The notes: a model not told the origin generated them from the sequence alone. A stretch of DNA of 64,000 nucleotides from Janthinobacterium sp. FW305-129 (GCF_020858115.1 NZ_JACYMM010000002.1:434001-498000); one strand, 5' to 3'. Positions 18,431-28,414 are shown, numbered from the stretch's first letter. Made by a program: numbers and translations.

Positions 18431-21235
18431 ATGATGATGGAAACAGTGATATCCCGCTCCGTACGCCTGATCTTTTCGGGTAGCGTAGCGGCGCTCAGCC
18501 TTGGCATCATGGCTGCGCCGGCAATGGCGCAAGAGGCCAATGTACAACGTGTGGAAATTACAGGATCGAGCATCAAACGGGCGACGGCCGAGACCGCATC
18601 GCCGGTACAGCTGATCACCCGCGACGACCTGATGAAATCAGGCAAGGCCACCGTCGCCGAATACCTGCAAACCCTCACCGCCGATGGCGCCGGCTCCCTG
18701 CCGACGGGCTTCGGCAACGGCTTTGCCGCCGGTTCCACGGCCATCTCGCTGCGCGGCCTGGGCGCCACCTCGACCCTGGTCTTGCTCAATGGCCGCCGCA
18801 TGGCGCCGTTCGCGCGCGCCGATGATGGCCAGAAGAGCTTTACCGACCTGTCCACCGTGCCGATGCAGATCGTCGAGCGCATCGAAATCCTCAAGGACGG
18901 CGCCTCGTCGACGTATGGCGCGGACGCCATCGCCGGCGTCGTCAACATCATCCTGCGCAAGGACTTCGAAGGCCTGACCCTGAAAGCCGACACGGGCATG
19001 TCCGGCGACAGCGACGCCAAACAGCACCGCGCCTCGCTGACCTTCGGCAAGGGCAACCTCGACACGGATAAGTTCAATGTCGTCGTCAATGCCGAGTACA
19101 CCAAGTCGGACATGCTGATGAACAGCGACCGCGCCGGGCGCAAGTGGATAGGCAAGGGCGACCTGCGCCCGTATGGCTATGCGATCAACACCCAGTTCGC
19201 CGGCGGCTACATCAACAGCAACAACGATGCGAATGCCGCGCCGACGGGCCTGATCCGCGACCCCGTCACCAACAACTATGTATCGCTGCCCGGTTGCTCC
19301 AGCTTGTCCGTTTCCTCGCCGCAAGATCCGAAAGGCGGCTGCGTGTGGCACCACGACCAGTTCCGCTCGATGCAGCCGAAGATCGAATCGGTCAACCTGT
19401 ACACGCGCGGCACCTGGCAAGTCAATGCCGACACCCAGGTGTATGCGGAAGCGGGCTACTCGAAACGCGATACGGCCTTCACCATGATCCCGCCATCGGT
19501 CACGCCCACGGTCGCCTTCCCGCCGAACGCCGGCAACAAGGCCGGCGTCATCAACTACGCCAGCGGAGAGGGCACCAGCATCGTGCTGGCCGCCGGCCAC
19601 CCGCAAAATCCGTATGGCGTGCCGGTGCGCGTGCGCTACCAGGCTTTCGACGTCGGCCCCAGCACACGCAAGGCGAATAACGAGTTCAACCGCATCGTGC
19701 TTGGCGTCAAGGGCAATGCCATGGGCTGGGAGTACGATGCCGGCTACACGCATTCGGAATCGAAGCTGCACCTCGATTACAGCAACATGCTGAACATGGC
19801 CGTCGTCAAGGCGGCCTTGGGCGATTCCAGCCCCAAAAACCCGTATTTCCCCTACTACATCGGTGCACAGGCAGGAAAGAATCCCGCCTCGCTGTACGCG
19901 GCCATGGTCACCAACGCCACCTCCGATTCCACGACCAAGCTCGACATTATCGACGTCAAGGCTTCGCGCGAGCTGATGCAGTTGCCGGGCGGCGCCCTGG
20001 GCCTGGCCGTGGGCGCGGAGCACCGTCGCGACAAACTCGACAATCCATCGCTGTCGGGCACGCAAGACGGTTCCATCAACGCCAGTTACGTGGCGGCCAA
20101 GGGCGACAGCAAGGTCTCTGCCGTGTTCCTGGAAGTGCTGGCGCCCGTCTTCAAGACGGTGGAACTGTCGGGTGCCTTGCGTTACGACAAATACGACCGT
20201 TTCTCCTCGACCACGCCGAAACTGGGCGCCAAGTGGACGCCGGTCAAAACCTTCGCCGTGCGCGGCACGTATTCGGAAGGCTTCCGCGCACCGGGCCCGG
20301 CCGAAAGCAATGCCGATTCACAATCGACGGGCACCTCGACCGTGACCGATCCCGTGCGCTGCCCGGGCGGCAACCGCCTGCCCGGCGCCAATGCCAGCGA
20401 CTGCGAACTGCAGGTGGCGGCCGTCAAGGTCGGCGACCCCAGCCTCAAGCCGGAAAAATCCAAGGGCTATACCCTGGGCATCGTGTGGGATCCGTTCAAC
20501 GATACCAGCCTGTCGCTCGATGGCTGGAAAATCAAGCGCGAAAACGAGATCAATCCGCTGCCGTACAACGAAGCGGCTGCCCTGCCGACGGCCATCCGTT
20601 CCGACAACAACCTGACCATCAATGGCGTCGTCACGCCGAACACGGGCACCTTGCTGATCACCAAGGCGCCGTACCGCAACTCCAGCTTTACGGAAATCAA
20701 GGGCATCGACCTGGACGTCAAGCAGCGCGTGCGCCTGGGCGACTACGGCCGCGCCACGTTCGGCCTGACCTGGACCCACATCGCCTCGTGGGTGCGGGCC
20801 GAGTCGGCCACCGTGCGCTACCAGTTCGCCGGCACGCATGGCAATTGCGATACGTCCAACTGCGCCGGCACGCCGAAAGACAAGATCAATCTCACCGGCT
20901 CGTGGGACCTGGGCAACTGGAACGTCAGCGGCGTGCTGAACTACCGTTCGGACATGAAAAATATCAAGTTTGAGGGCGACCCTTGCGCCTCCAAACTGGC
21001 GAACGGCACGCCGGCGCCGAACGGCTGCAAGCTCGCCTCGTTCACCACGCTTGACCTGTCAAGCCGTTGGAACTACAGCAAGCAGCTGCAACTGTTTGCC
21101 TCGATCAACAACGTGACCGACAAGATCGCCCCGCTCGACCCGCTGACCTATGGCGGCATGAGCTACAACCCGATGGATGCCAGCGGCGCCATCGGCCGCT
21201 ACTTCAAACTGGGCGCCAGCTACAAGTTCTTCTAA
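18431..21235 (+). CDS. TonB-dependent receptor (receptor 1)
   Basis: Outer-membrane active transporter of 934 residues driven by TonB-ExbBD. Signal peptide ends at APAMAQ; then a VEITGSSIKR box, the plug (SVAEYL-like region, SLRGLGATSTLVLLNGRR, VERIEILKDGASSTYGADAIAGVVNIIL) and a 22-strand-type barrel ending in aromatic YKFF. Several extracellular loops carry paired Cys, for example NCDTSNC and CASK...NGCK. GGAG 8 nt upstream sets the ATG at 18431; the frame is open to 18272 without signal-peptide features. Divergent from a peptide importer, so peptide uptake is a reasonable but unproven guess. It resembles receptor 4 closely at the C-terminus. Confidence 0.92.
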   Translation: MMMETVISRSVRLIFSGSVAALSLGIMAAPAMAQEANVQRVEITGSSIKRATAETASPVQLITRDDLMKSGKATVAEYLQTLTADGAGSLPTGFGNGFAAGSTAISLRGLGATSTLVLLNGRRMAPFARADDGQKSFTDLSTVPMQIVERIEILKDGASSTYGADAIAGVVNIILRKDFEGLTLKADTGMSGDSDAKQHRASLTFGKGNLDTDKFNVVVNAEYTKSDMLMNSDRAGRKWIGKGDLRPYGYAINTQFAGGYINSNNDANAAPTGLIRDPVTNNYVSLPGCSSLSVSSPQDPKGGCVWHHDQFRSMQPKIESVNLYTRGTWQVNADTQVYAEAGYSKRDTAFTMIPPSVTPTVAFPPNAGNKAGVINYASGEGTSIVLAAGHPQNPYGVPVRVRYQAFDVGPSTRKANNEFNRIVLGVKGNAMGWEYDAGYTHSESKLHLDYSNMLNMAVVKAALGDSSPKNPYFPYYIGAQAGKNPASLYAAMVTNATSDSTTKLDIIDVKASRELMQLPGGALGLAVGAEHRRDKLDNPSLSGTQDGSINASYVAAKGDSKVSAVFLEVLAPVFKTVELSGALRYDKYDRFSSTTPKLGAKWTPVKTFAVRGTYSEGFRAPGPAESNADSQSTGTSTVTDPVRCPGGNRLPGANASDCELQVAAVKVGDPSLKPEKSKGYTLGIVWDPFNDTSLSLDGWKIKRENEINPLPYNEAAALPTAIRSDNNLTINGVVTPNTGTLLITKAPYRNSSFTEIKGIDLDVKQRVRLGDYGRATFGLTWTHIASWVRAESATVRYQFAGTHGNCDTSNCAGTPKDKINLTGSWDLGNWNVSGVLNYRSDMKNIKFEGDPCASKLANGTPAPNGCKLASFTTLDLSSRWNYSKQLQLFASINNVTDKIAPLDPLTYGGMSYNPMDASGAIGRYFKLGASYKFF

Positions 21236-21259
21236 GCTGACGCCGGCATCCTGACGCGA

Positions 21260-21286
21260 GGCGGTGAGCAATCACCGCCTTTTTTT
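21260..21286 (+). terminator. intrinsic terminator after receptor 1
   Basis: Perfect 8-bp stem GGCGGTGA/TCACCGCC with a GCAA loop and seven T residues, 24 nt after the receptor 1 stop. Confidence 0.88.
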
Positions 21287-21413
21287 CGTCTGCGACTGTG
21301 GCGCAAGGCACTCATCCACACGCCTATTGCGCCAGCGCAAACCTTACCTGCTGTGCGCCTGTAAAACTCCCTTGCAGGCCACTTGGCCCATGACCATGCC
21401 ACAGGAGTGTCAG

Positions 21414-24089
21414 ATGATGCCAACCCGCAGTCCCTCCCCTACCTTGCGCCTGCTGTGCGCAGCCTTGCTCGGCGCCTATGGCCATGCGGCCATGGCGCAG
21501 GACACCGGCGCAGCCGGCACGCCCGCCATGCAGCGGGTCGAAGTCACCGGTTCCTCCATCAAGCGCCTCGTCTCGGAAACGGCCACGCCCTTGTCCATCT
21601 TCAAGGCCGAAGACTTCGCCAAGCAGGGCCTGACGACGGCCCAGGAAGTACTCAGCAAGATCCCCGCGAACTCCTCCAGCATGGGCAGCGGCAATGCCGT
21701 CGGCGGCAACACCAGCGGCTTGCCCACGGGCGGCCAGGCCAGCGCCGACTTGCGCGGCCTGGGCGGCGACAAGACGCTCGTGCTGCTGAACGGCCGGCGC
21801 ATCGCCAACCACCCGTATGACGGCGCCAGCGTCGACCTGAACATCATCCCCATCGCCGCCCTCGAGCGCGTCGAAGTGCTGCGCGACGGCGCCTCGGCCA
21901 TCTACGGCACGGACGCCATCGGCGGCGTCATCAACTTCATCACCAAGCGCTCGGTGAATGTCACGAACATCACCGCCGAAGTCATCGCTCCCCAGCACAA
22001 GGGCGCCGACGAGCACCGCCTCAACCTGTCGACGGGCTTTGGCGAACTCGACACGGATGGCTACAATATTTTTGGCGTGCTCGACTACCACAAGCAAAAA
22101 GTGCTGACTTCGCAAGACCGCGCCTTCTCGGCGACCGGTATCGTCCCGTCGCGCGGCCTGTCGATTACCAGCGGCACGACTTTCCCCGGCAATTACTTTG
22201 ATGCGGCAGCCAATGGCGGCGATGGGCTGGCCGGCAACCCCTACGCGGCCAGCGGCTGTCTGCCTCCGCTGTCAGTGCCGGCCGTGCCGGCGAACGGCAC
22301 TTGCCGCCAGGATTACACGCGCCAGATCGACGATCTGCCCGCGCAGGAGCAAGTGGCCTTCTTCGGCAAGGGCGCCTTCAAGCTGGGCGGCGGGCACCTG
22401 GCCACCGTCGAATACTTACATTCGGACAACAAGGTCAAGGCACGCACGGCGCCGCCGCCGCAAACGGGCTTGATCTTGCCCAATACCAGCAAATACTATC
22501 CGGGCAATGCGGGTGGCGTGCCGGCCCAGCCGGGCTTGTCCGGCCAGCCGCTGAGCGTCAACTGGCGTCCCGTGGAAGCGGGCCAGCGGCAGATCGATTC
22601 CACCGGCAAGGCGGACCGCCTGGTGCTGGCGCTCGAAGGCGAGCTGGCGGGCTGGGATTACAAGACGGGGCTGAGCCATGCGATCAGCAAGTCATCGGAG
22701 AAATTCACGAACGGCTATGTGCAGGATGCATCGTTTGCGGCCGGCGTGCTCAATGGCATACTGAATCCATTTGGCGTGCAGGATGCGGCCGGCAAGGCTT
22801 ACCTGGCCAGCACGGCCCTGCGCGGCGAAGTGCAGAACGCCAGGGTCACCACCACGGGCTTCGACGTCAAGGGCAGCCGCGACCTGAAGCAGCTGGCCGG
22901 CGGCCCGCTGGCCATCGCTTTGGGCGGCGAAGTACGGCGCGAAAAGGCCAACTTCAATGTCAACCGCGACATCGCCGGCCAGGCCGCCAGTTCCGGCCTG
23001 TCCGGCTCGCTGTCGAAGAGCGGCGCACGCACGATCCAGGCCGTGTTCGGCGAAGTCAACTTGCCGCTGATCAAGGACCTGGAAGTGCAGCTGGCGGCCC
23101 GCTTCGACCATTACAGCGACGTGGGCAGCACCACCAACCCCAAGCTGGCCCTGCGCTACCAGGCCAGCAGCGCGCTGGTGCTGCGCGGCTCGGCCAGCAC
23201 GGGTTTCCGCGCTCCCACGTTGTTTGAAAAGAATGCGCCGCCATCGAAGAACGATACCAATGATACCTATGACGACCCGATCTTGTGCCCCGGTGGCGTG
23301 CCGCAACCGGGCGCCAACCCCTTGCGCGATTGCGACTTGCAGCAATTCAAGCTGCAAGGCGGCAATGAAAAGCTGAAACCGGAGAAATCCACCACCTTTG
23401 CCTTCGGCGTCGTGGTCGAACCCATCAAGGAAGTCACCGTCGCCGTCGATTACTGGAACATCCATTTGAAGGACAAGATTTCATCCTTGCCCGAGCAATC
23501 GATCTTCGGCAACTACGAAAAATACAAGGCCTTGTTCCTGCGCAATCCCGACGGTTCACCCTACGCCATTCTCGACCTGAACGATAACATCGGCGAAGTG
23601 AAGACCGACGGCATCGATGTCAGCCTGAATGCGCGCCTGGGACGCGGCGCCTACGGCGACTTCAGCGTGTCGGTCGACGGCACCTGGACCCACAAATACG
23701 ACTACCAGAACGAGCGCAATGGCCCCTTCATCGCCAACGTGGGCCGCTATGCGGACAACAATCCCGTATTCCGCTGGAAACATACGGCCGCGCTGAACTG
23801 GCGCATGGGCAATTGGGGCGCCACCGTGTCGCAATCGTTCAAGTCCGGCTACACGGACCAGAACAATGTGGATCCGCAGTACAAGCACGATGTGCCCTCG
23901 TACAGCCTGCTCAACGTGTCGGGCAGCTATGCTTGGAAGGGCTTGCTGCTGACGGCGGGCGTAAAAAACCTGTTCGACAAGGAACCGCCGTTCTCGAACC
24001 AGGGCACCTTGTTCCAGAAAGGTTATGACCCGCGCTACACGGATCCGGTCGGACGCGCGTATTACCTGCGTGGCAGCTATACGTTTTAG
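21414..24089 (+). CDS. TonB-dependent receptor (receptor 2)
   Basis: 891-residue outer-membrane transporter. Signal peptide MMPTRSPSPTLRLLCAALLG...AMAQ, VEVTGSSIKRLVSETATP box, plug with ADLRGLGGDKTLVLLNGRRIA and VEVLRDGASAIYGTDAIGGVINFI, then the barrel, ending GRAYYLRGSYTF. It includes the FRAPTLFEKNAPP segment typical of the strand before the C-terminal third. AGGAG lies 6 nt before the ATG at 21414; the in-frame extension to 21264 overlaps the preceding terminator and is rejected. It lacks the KIAPLDPLTYG motif of receptors 1 and 4, so it is a more distant paralogue. Ligand unknown. Confidence 0.91.
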   Translation: MMPTRSPSPTLRLLCAALLGAYGHAAMAQDTGAAGTPAMQRVEVTGSSIKRLVSETATPLSIFKAEDFAKQGLTTAQEVLSKIPANSSSMGSGNAVGGNTSGLPTGGQASADLRGLGGDKTLVLLNGRRIANHPYDGASVDLNIIPIAALERVEVLRDGASAIYGTDAIGGVINFITKRSVNVTNITAEVIAPQHKGADEHRLNLSTGFGELDTDGYNIFGVLDYHKQKVLTSQDRAFSATGIVPSRGLSITSGTTFPGNYFDAAANGGDGLAGNPYAASGCLPPLSVPAVPANGTCRQDYTRQIDDLPAQEQVAFFGKGAFKLGGGHLATVEYLHSDNKVKARTAPPPQTGLILPNTSKYYPGNAGGVPAQPGLSGQPLSVNWRPVEAGQRQIDSTGKADRLVLALEGELAGWDYKTGLSHAISKSSEKFTNGYVQDASFAAGVLNGILNPFGVQDAAGKAYLASTALRGEVQNARVTTTGFDVKGSRDLKQLAGGPLAIALGGEVRREKANFNVNRDIAGQAASSGLSGSLSKSGARTIQAVFGEVNLPLIKDLEVQLAARFDHYSDVGSTTNPKLALRYQASSALVLRGSASTGFRAPTLFEKNAPPSKNDTNDTYDDPILCPGGVPQPGANPLRDCDLQQFKLQGGNEKLKPEKSTTFAFGVVVEPIKEVTVAVDYWNIHLKDKISSLPEQSIFGNYEKYKALFLRNPDGSPYAILDLNDNIGEVKTDGIDVSLNARLGRGAYGDFSVSVDGTWTHKYDYQNERNGPFIANVGRYADNNPVFRWKHTAALNWRMGNWGATVSQSFKSGYTDQNNVDPQYKHDVPSYSLLNVSGSYAWKGLLLTAGVKNLFDKEPPFSNQGTLFQKGYDPRYTDPVGRAYYLRGSYTF

Positions 24090-24166
24090 CACCTGTCTCG
24101 GCAGCTGGTCAGCCTAAGTGTAATAAAGGCGCCAAACACCGTCATCATTTTGCCGCAACTACGCGA

Positions 24167-24201
24167 CCGCTTGCCAAAACTTCAGGCAAGCGGTTTTTTT
24201 T
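24167..24201 (+). terminator. intrinsic terminator after receptor 2
   Basis: Perfect 9-bp stem CCGCTTGCC/GGCAAGCGG with a 9-nt loop and eight T residues, about 80 nt after the stop. Confidence 0.88.
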
Positions 24202-24202
24202 A

Positions 24203-24214
24203 TGAACTAGTTCA
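24203..24214. promoter_or_regulatory. 12-bp palindrome TGAACTAGTTCA
   Basis: Perfect palindrome directly after the receptor 2 terminator and about 55 nt before a TTGACA element (24269-24274, followed after 18 nt by TCTGAT). Position suits an operator for receptor 3. I do not recognise the regulator. The rest of the 335-nt gap 24090-24424 shows nothing else. Confidence 0.3.
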
Positions 24215-24268
24215 ACAAAATCATAAAAATATCTGTTGTTTTTTTGTCTCATTGCTCAATCGAGTTCC

Positions 24269-24298
24269 TTGACAGTGCCGAGACAGAAGTGGTCTGAT
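24269..24298 (+). promoter_or_regulatory. possible promoter for receptor 3
   Basis: -35 TTGACA (24269-24274), 18-nt spacer, weak -10 TCTGAT (24293-24298), about 125 nt before the receptor 3 ATG. Confidence 0.35.
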
Positions 24299-24424
24299 GA
24301 GGCCCTGATTTTATTCAAGCGCAACTTGAATAATGATGGAAATGTATGATTTTTGGGACAAATTACCAACAAAAAATCGATATTCAACACAATATCCGAA
24401 TTAACTTACTATTTTGGAAAAACA

Positions 24425-27214
24425 ATGATCGAAGAGAAAAAGCTGTCGCGTTCCATCAGAATCATCTGCTCGACTGGCGTCGTCGCCGGTATGGCATTAT
24501 TTGCAAACAATGCTATGGCACAAGAGACTGCCATGCAAAAAGTCGAAGTGACGGGTTCCTCGCTGAAACGGGTGGACTCCGAAACGGCCCTGCCAGTCCA
24601 GATCATGACGAAAGCGGAAATTGCGCGTACTGGCGCCAGCAGCACGGAAGAATTGCTGACATCAATTTCCGCCCTGTCCTCGTCTGGCTCGACTGCAAAC
24701 GCCACGGGCGCGGGCAGCTCCACCTACGGTCTGTCCTCGATCTCGCTGCGCGGTCTCGGCGCCGAACGCACCCTGATCCTGGTCAACGGCCGCCGTCTGG
24801 CCGCCTTTGCTGGCGGCGGCGGCGCAGCCGTCAACGTCAACGTCATCCCCCTGGCTGCCATTGAACGTGTCGAAGTGCTGAAAGACGGCGCTTCCGGCGT
24901 GTATGGCTCGGATGCGGTCGCAGGCGTGGTCAACTTCATCCTGTCGAAAAGCTTTGAAGGTATCGAAGTCAACGCTGGCTACGGCAGCCCAAGCAACAGC
25001 GGGGGCGGACAGAATAACAAATTGTCGATCACTGGCGGCTTCGGCAACCTGGAATCGGACGGTTACTCGGTTGTCCTGTCGGCTTCGTCCGAAAATGAAA
25101 AAGCACTGTTCTCCAAAGACCGCAAGTACGCCGCTTCCGGCGACCGGTCACCGTACTACACAGCTGGCGCCACAGGCCAGGGCAATATCGAAGGCGGCGT
25201 AGACCCAAGCAAGTATCCCAACGATCGCCTGCCAGGCTTCGGCGATAACCCGGGCGCAGGTTACGGCAACCCTCTGGCCGCCAGCAATAATTGCGGTACG
25301 ATCAACATGGTGAAGAACGACACCAACACCACCCACGGCTCACCATATTGCGCCTTCGACAGCAATGCCTTTGTCGGCCTGATCCCGAAACGCAAGCTGA
25401 ACAACTTCACCGGAAATGCAGCGTACAAGCTGAACTCGACCACCGAACTGTTCGCTGATATGCTGTATTCGAAGAGTACGGTAACCCAATCGTTCCAAGG
25501 CAGTCCCCTGCGCCGCAGCTTCCTGACCACCGATGCCGAATTTGATAAGCAGGGTGTTTACCCAGGCTTAATCTTGTACCCAAGCAACCCGGTGTACCAA
25601 TCGATCGCCGTACCTTATTTGACCAGCCAGGGTCATAACGATCTGATCGGCAAGCCGTTGGCCATCACCAGCCGCGTGTTTGACTACGGCAACCGCATCA
25701 GCGAAGATGAAGCAACCCAATCGCGCCTGGTATTGGGCGCCAAGGGCACGATCGGCAACCAGGACTATGAAGTTGCACTGACCAGCAATGAAAGCAAGAC
25801 GCACGGCACCGTTCCTGGCGGCTATTTCTCGCAAGTGGCGTATGCGAAAATCATCAACGATCCAAGCAATAATTGGAACCCATGGGCCAATGGCGGCGTG
25901 CAGACAGGCGCCCTGGCCGACAAGCTGAAAGGCGCGTTGTACACTGGCGACACGCTGGTCGCCAAATCAAAAAATACCATCTTCGATGCCAAGCTGGCTG
26001 GTGACCTGCCGCAAATTGCCGGTATCACGGCGCAATACGCGGTGGGCGTGCAGGCGCGCAAGGAAACCTACACGACTTCGCCTAGCCCTGCCCTGGAATC
26101 GGGCGATATCGCCGGTCTGGGCGGCGGCGTGCCGCCGGTGAACCGTGACCGCGTCATCAAATCGATCTTTGGCGAAACCAATGTGCCGCTGATGAAAAAA
26201 CTCGATGTGGGCCTGGCCGTGCGTCATGACCGCTACGACGATGTCGGCCATTCGACCAACTTCAAGCTGAATGGCCGCTGGCAGCCAAGCAAGGCAGTCC
26301 TGCTGCGCGCATCGGGCGGCACCGGCTTCCGCGCGCCTAGCCTGACCGACCTGTGGACTCCGCAATCGCTGCAAAATTCGGCATTGTTCAACGATCCAGC
26401 GACGAACCAGACGCAGTTGCAGGTCAATGCTCTGGCTGGCGGCAATCCCAACCTGAAGCCGGAAAAATCGAAGCAATTGTCTCTCGGCGCGGTTCTGTCG
26501 CCATTCGAAAACTTCACCGTGGGTGCGGACTGGTTCCAGATCAAGATCAAGGACATCCTGGCCACCCCATCGGCACAAGAAGTCGTGTCGCGCTTCCGCG
26601 CTGGCGACAAAGCCTATGCAGGTCTGGTAACCCTGAACGGCAACAACGTCGATAGCATCATCACGACCCTGGCCAATACCGGCGACGCTACCGTACGCGG
26701 CGTTGACCTGTTTGCCAACTATCGCCTGAACAGCAGCATCGGCCGGTTTGACGTCAACATGAACGGTACCTATATGGATACCTACGACCAGACCAGCCCT
26801 GGCGGCGATATCTCGCACAAGGTCGGCACCATCGTTGACAAAGACGGTAACCCGGTATTGGGCGCGGATCAAGGTGGTGTGGTATTGCGTTGGAAGCATG
26901 CACTGAGCGGCACCTGGAGTCAGGGTCAGTGGGCTGTCACCCTGACCCAGAACTACTCATCGCGCTATGAGACCGGCAATCGCCAAGTCGACGGCGTACG
27001 CAACTTCGTCGGCGCGCAAGCACTGTACGACACCAACGTCAGCTACAAACCGATGAAGGCATTGACGTTCAATTTCGGCGTACGTAACCTGTTCGACAAG
27101 CAACCAAGTATGTTTGTGCCAGTCAGCAACCAGTTCCAGTCGGGTTATGACATTAACCAGTATGACCCACGCGGCCGCTTCATCTACGCCAGCGCAGGCT
27201 ATACCTTCAAGTAA
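24425..27214 (+). CDS. TonB-dependent receptor (receptor 3)
   Basis: 929-residue outer-membrane transporter. Signal peptide MIEEKKLSRSIRIICSTGVV...AMAQ, VEVTGSSLKRVDSETALPVQ box, plug with SISLRGLGAERTLILVNGRR and VEVLKDGASGVYGSDAVAGVVNFIL, barrel with FRAPSLTDLWTPQ and a C-terminus ending SAGYTFK. The frame stays open upstream to 24353, but the signal peptide supports the ATG at 24425, which has only a weak GGA. Base use looks different from its neighbours: more A/T-ending codons such as GCT and CGT, as in the ribosomal-type genes of this window, which hints at high expression. Ligand unknown. Confidence 0.91.
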   Translation: MIEEKKLSRSIRIICSTGVVAGMALFANNAMAQETAMQKVEVTGSSLKRVDSETALPVQIMTKAEIARTGASSTEELLTSISALSSSGSTANATGAGSSTYGLSSISLRGLGAERTLILVNGRRLAAFAGGGGAAVNVNVIPLAAIERVEVLKDGASGVYGSDAVAGVVNFILSKSFEGIEVNAGYGSPSNSGGGQNNKLSITGGFGNLESDGYSVVLSASSENEKALFSKDRKYAASGDRSPYYTAGATGQGNIEGGVDPSKYPNDRLPGFGDNPGAGYGNPLAASNNCGTINMVKNDTNTTHGSPYCAFDSNAFVGLIPKRKLNNFTGNAAYKLNSTTELFADMLYSKSTVTQSFQGSPLRRSFLTTDAEFDKQGVYPGLILYPSNPVYQSIAVPYLTSQGHNDLIGKPLAITSRVFDYGNRISEDEATQSRLVLGAKGTIGNQDYEVALTSNESKTHGTVPGGYFSQVAYAKIINDPSNNWNPWANGGVQTGALADKLKGALYTGDTLVAKSKNTIFDAKLAGDLPQIAGITAQYAVGVQARKETYTTSPSPALESGDIAGLGGGVPPVNRDRVIKSIFGETNVPLMKKLDVGLAVRHDRYDDVGHSTNFKLNGRWQPSKAVLLRASGGTGFRAPSLTDLWTPQSLQNSALFNDPATNQTQLQVNALAGGNPNLKPEKSKQLSLGAVLSPFENFTVGADWFQIKIKDILATPSAQEVVSRFRAGDKAYAGLVTLNGNNVDSIITTLANTGDATVRGVDLFANYRLNSSIGRFDVNMNGTYMDTYDQTSPGGDISHKVGTIVDKDGNPVLGADQGGVVLRWKHALSGTWSQGQWAVTLTQNYSSRYETGNRQVDGVRNFVGAQALYDTNVSYKPMKALTFNFGVRNLFDKQPSMFVPVSNQFQSGYDINQYDPRGRFIYASAGYTFK

Positions 27215-27221
27215 GCAGCAT

Positions 27222-27248
27222 AAAAAACAGGGCGCCTCGGCGCCCTGT
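27222..27248 (-). terminator. intrinsic terminator of aroG
   Basis: Minus strand: 10-bp perfect stem ACAGGGCGCC/GGCGCCCTGT with a 2-nt centre, followed by six T residues, about 60 nt past the aroG stop. On the plus strand it lies just after the receptor 3 stop without a T-run. Confidence 0.8.
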
Positions 27249-27267
27249 TGATGGTCTTGCCAGCAGC

Positions 27268-27291
27268 CCCAACTCCGTTGGGTTTTTTTTT
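27268..27291 (+). terminator. intrinsic terminator of receptor 3
   Basis: Stem CCCAAC/GTTGGG with a 3-nt loop followed by nine T residues. It converges with the aroG terminator, so the two convergent genes each have their own. Confidence 0.8.
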
Positions 27292-27309
27292 GCCTGCGCT
27301 CGAACGACT

Positions 27310-28374
27310 CTACGCCTCGTCTTCGCGCAAGCGGCGCTGCTTCACGGCCGCCGCCAGGTTTTCCAGCACGGCCACGCTGGCACTCCAGTCGATGCAGCCG
27401 TCCGTGACGGACTGGCCGTAGATCAATTCCTTGCCCGGGATCAAATCCTGGCGCCCCGCCACCAGATGCGATTCCACCATCACGCCAACGATGCGGCCAT
27501 CGCCGCCTGCCACCTGGCTGGCGATGTCGGCGCACACGGGGATCTGGTTTTCCGGCTTTTTCGAGCTGTTCGCATGCGAGGCGTCGATCATCAGGCGCGC
27601 CGCCAGGCCCTGCGCGGCGATGGCCTTGCACGCCTCGTCCACGCTGGCCGCGTCATAGTTCGGGGTTTTCCCACCGCGCAAGATGATGTGGCAATCCTCG
27701 TTGCCGTTGGTCGATACGATGGCCGAGTGGCCGCCCTTCGTGACGGAAAGAAAATGGTGCGGCTGCGAGGCGGCCTTGATGGCTTCCACGGCAATTTTCA
27801 CGTTGCCATCCGTGCCATTCTTGAAGCCGACCGGACAGGACAATCCCGACGCCAGCTCGCGGTGCACCTGCGACTCCGTCGTGCGCGCGCCGATGGCACC
27901 CCAGCTGATCAGGTCGGCGATGTATTGCGGACTGATGACGTCGAGGAATTCCGTACCAGCCGGCAAGCCCAGCTCATTGATATCGCGCAACAGTTCGCGC
28001 GCCATGCGCAAGCCGTCGTTGATGCGGAAGCTGTTGTCCATGTACGGATCGTTGATCAGGCCCTTCCAGCCCACCGTGGTGCGCGGCTTCTCGAAGTAGA
28101 CGCGCATGACGATTTCCAGTTCGCCCGCAAAACGCGCGCGTTCCTTGACCAGCAGGCGCGCATATTCCATCGCCGCCTTGGTGTCGTGAATGGAGCAAGG
28201 CCCGATCACCACCATCAGGCGGTCGTCCTGGCCATGCAGGATACGGTGCAAGGCAATGCGGGCGCTGGCGGCGGTCTGTTCGGCTTGCTCCGAGCAGGCG
28301 AATTCGCGGATCAGGTGGGACGGCGGGGTCAGTTCCTTCATTTCGCGAATGCGCAAATCATCGGTGCGGGGCAT
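27310..28374 (-). CDS. aroG: 3-deoxy-7-phosphoheptulonate (DAHP) synthase, class I AroG/F/H type
   Basis: First step of the shikimate pathway: phosphoenolpyruvate plus erythrose 4-phosphate gives DAHP, leading to Phe, Tyr and Trp. The 354 residues match type Ia enzymes: VVIGPCSIHDTKAAMEYARLL, MRVYFEKPRTTVGWKGLINDP, GTEFLDVISPQYIADLISWGAIGARTTESQ, SCPVGFKNGTDGN, IDASHANSSKKPENQ and GVMVESHLVAGRQ. The ATG at 28374 has GGAG 6 nt upstream; an ATG at 28377 is too close. Upstream on the same strand lie a promoter, a Phe/Tyr-rich leader peptide and an intrinsic terminator, which together look like an attenuator. The gene is inserted, inverted, among four receptor genes. Confidence 0.95.
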   Translation of the reverse strand: MPRTDDLRIREMKELTPPSHLIREFACSEQAEQTAASARIALHRILHGQDDRLMVVIGPCSIHDTKAAMEYARLLVKERARFAGELEIVMRVYFEKPRTTVGWKGLINDPYMDNSFRINDGLRMARELLRDINELGLPAGTEFLDVISPQYIADLISWGAIGARTTESQVHRELASGLSCPVGFKNGTDGNVKIAVEAIKAASQPHHFLSVTKGGHSAIVSTNGNEDCHIILRGGKTPNYDAASVDEACKAIAAQGLAARLMIDASHANSSKKPENQIPVCADIASQVAGGDGRIVGVMVESHLVAGRQDLIPGKELIYGQSVTDGCIDWSASVAVLENLAAAVKQRRLREDEA

Positions 28375-28414
28375 CATTTTCTCCAAAATTTAAGGAAGGG
28401 TAAAACATCTGGGT

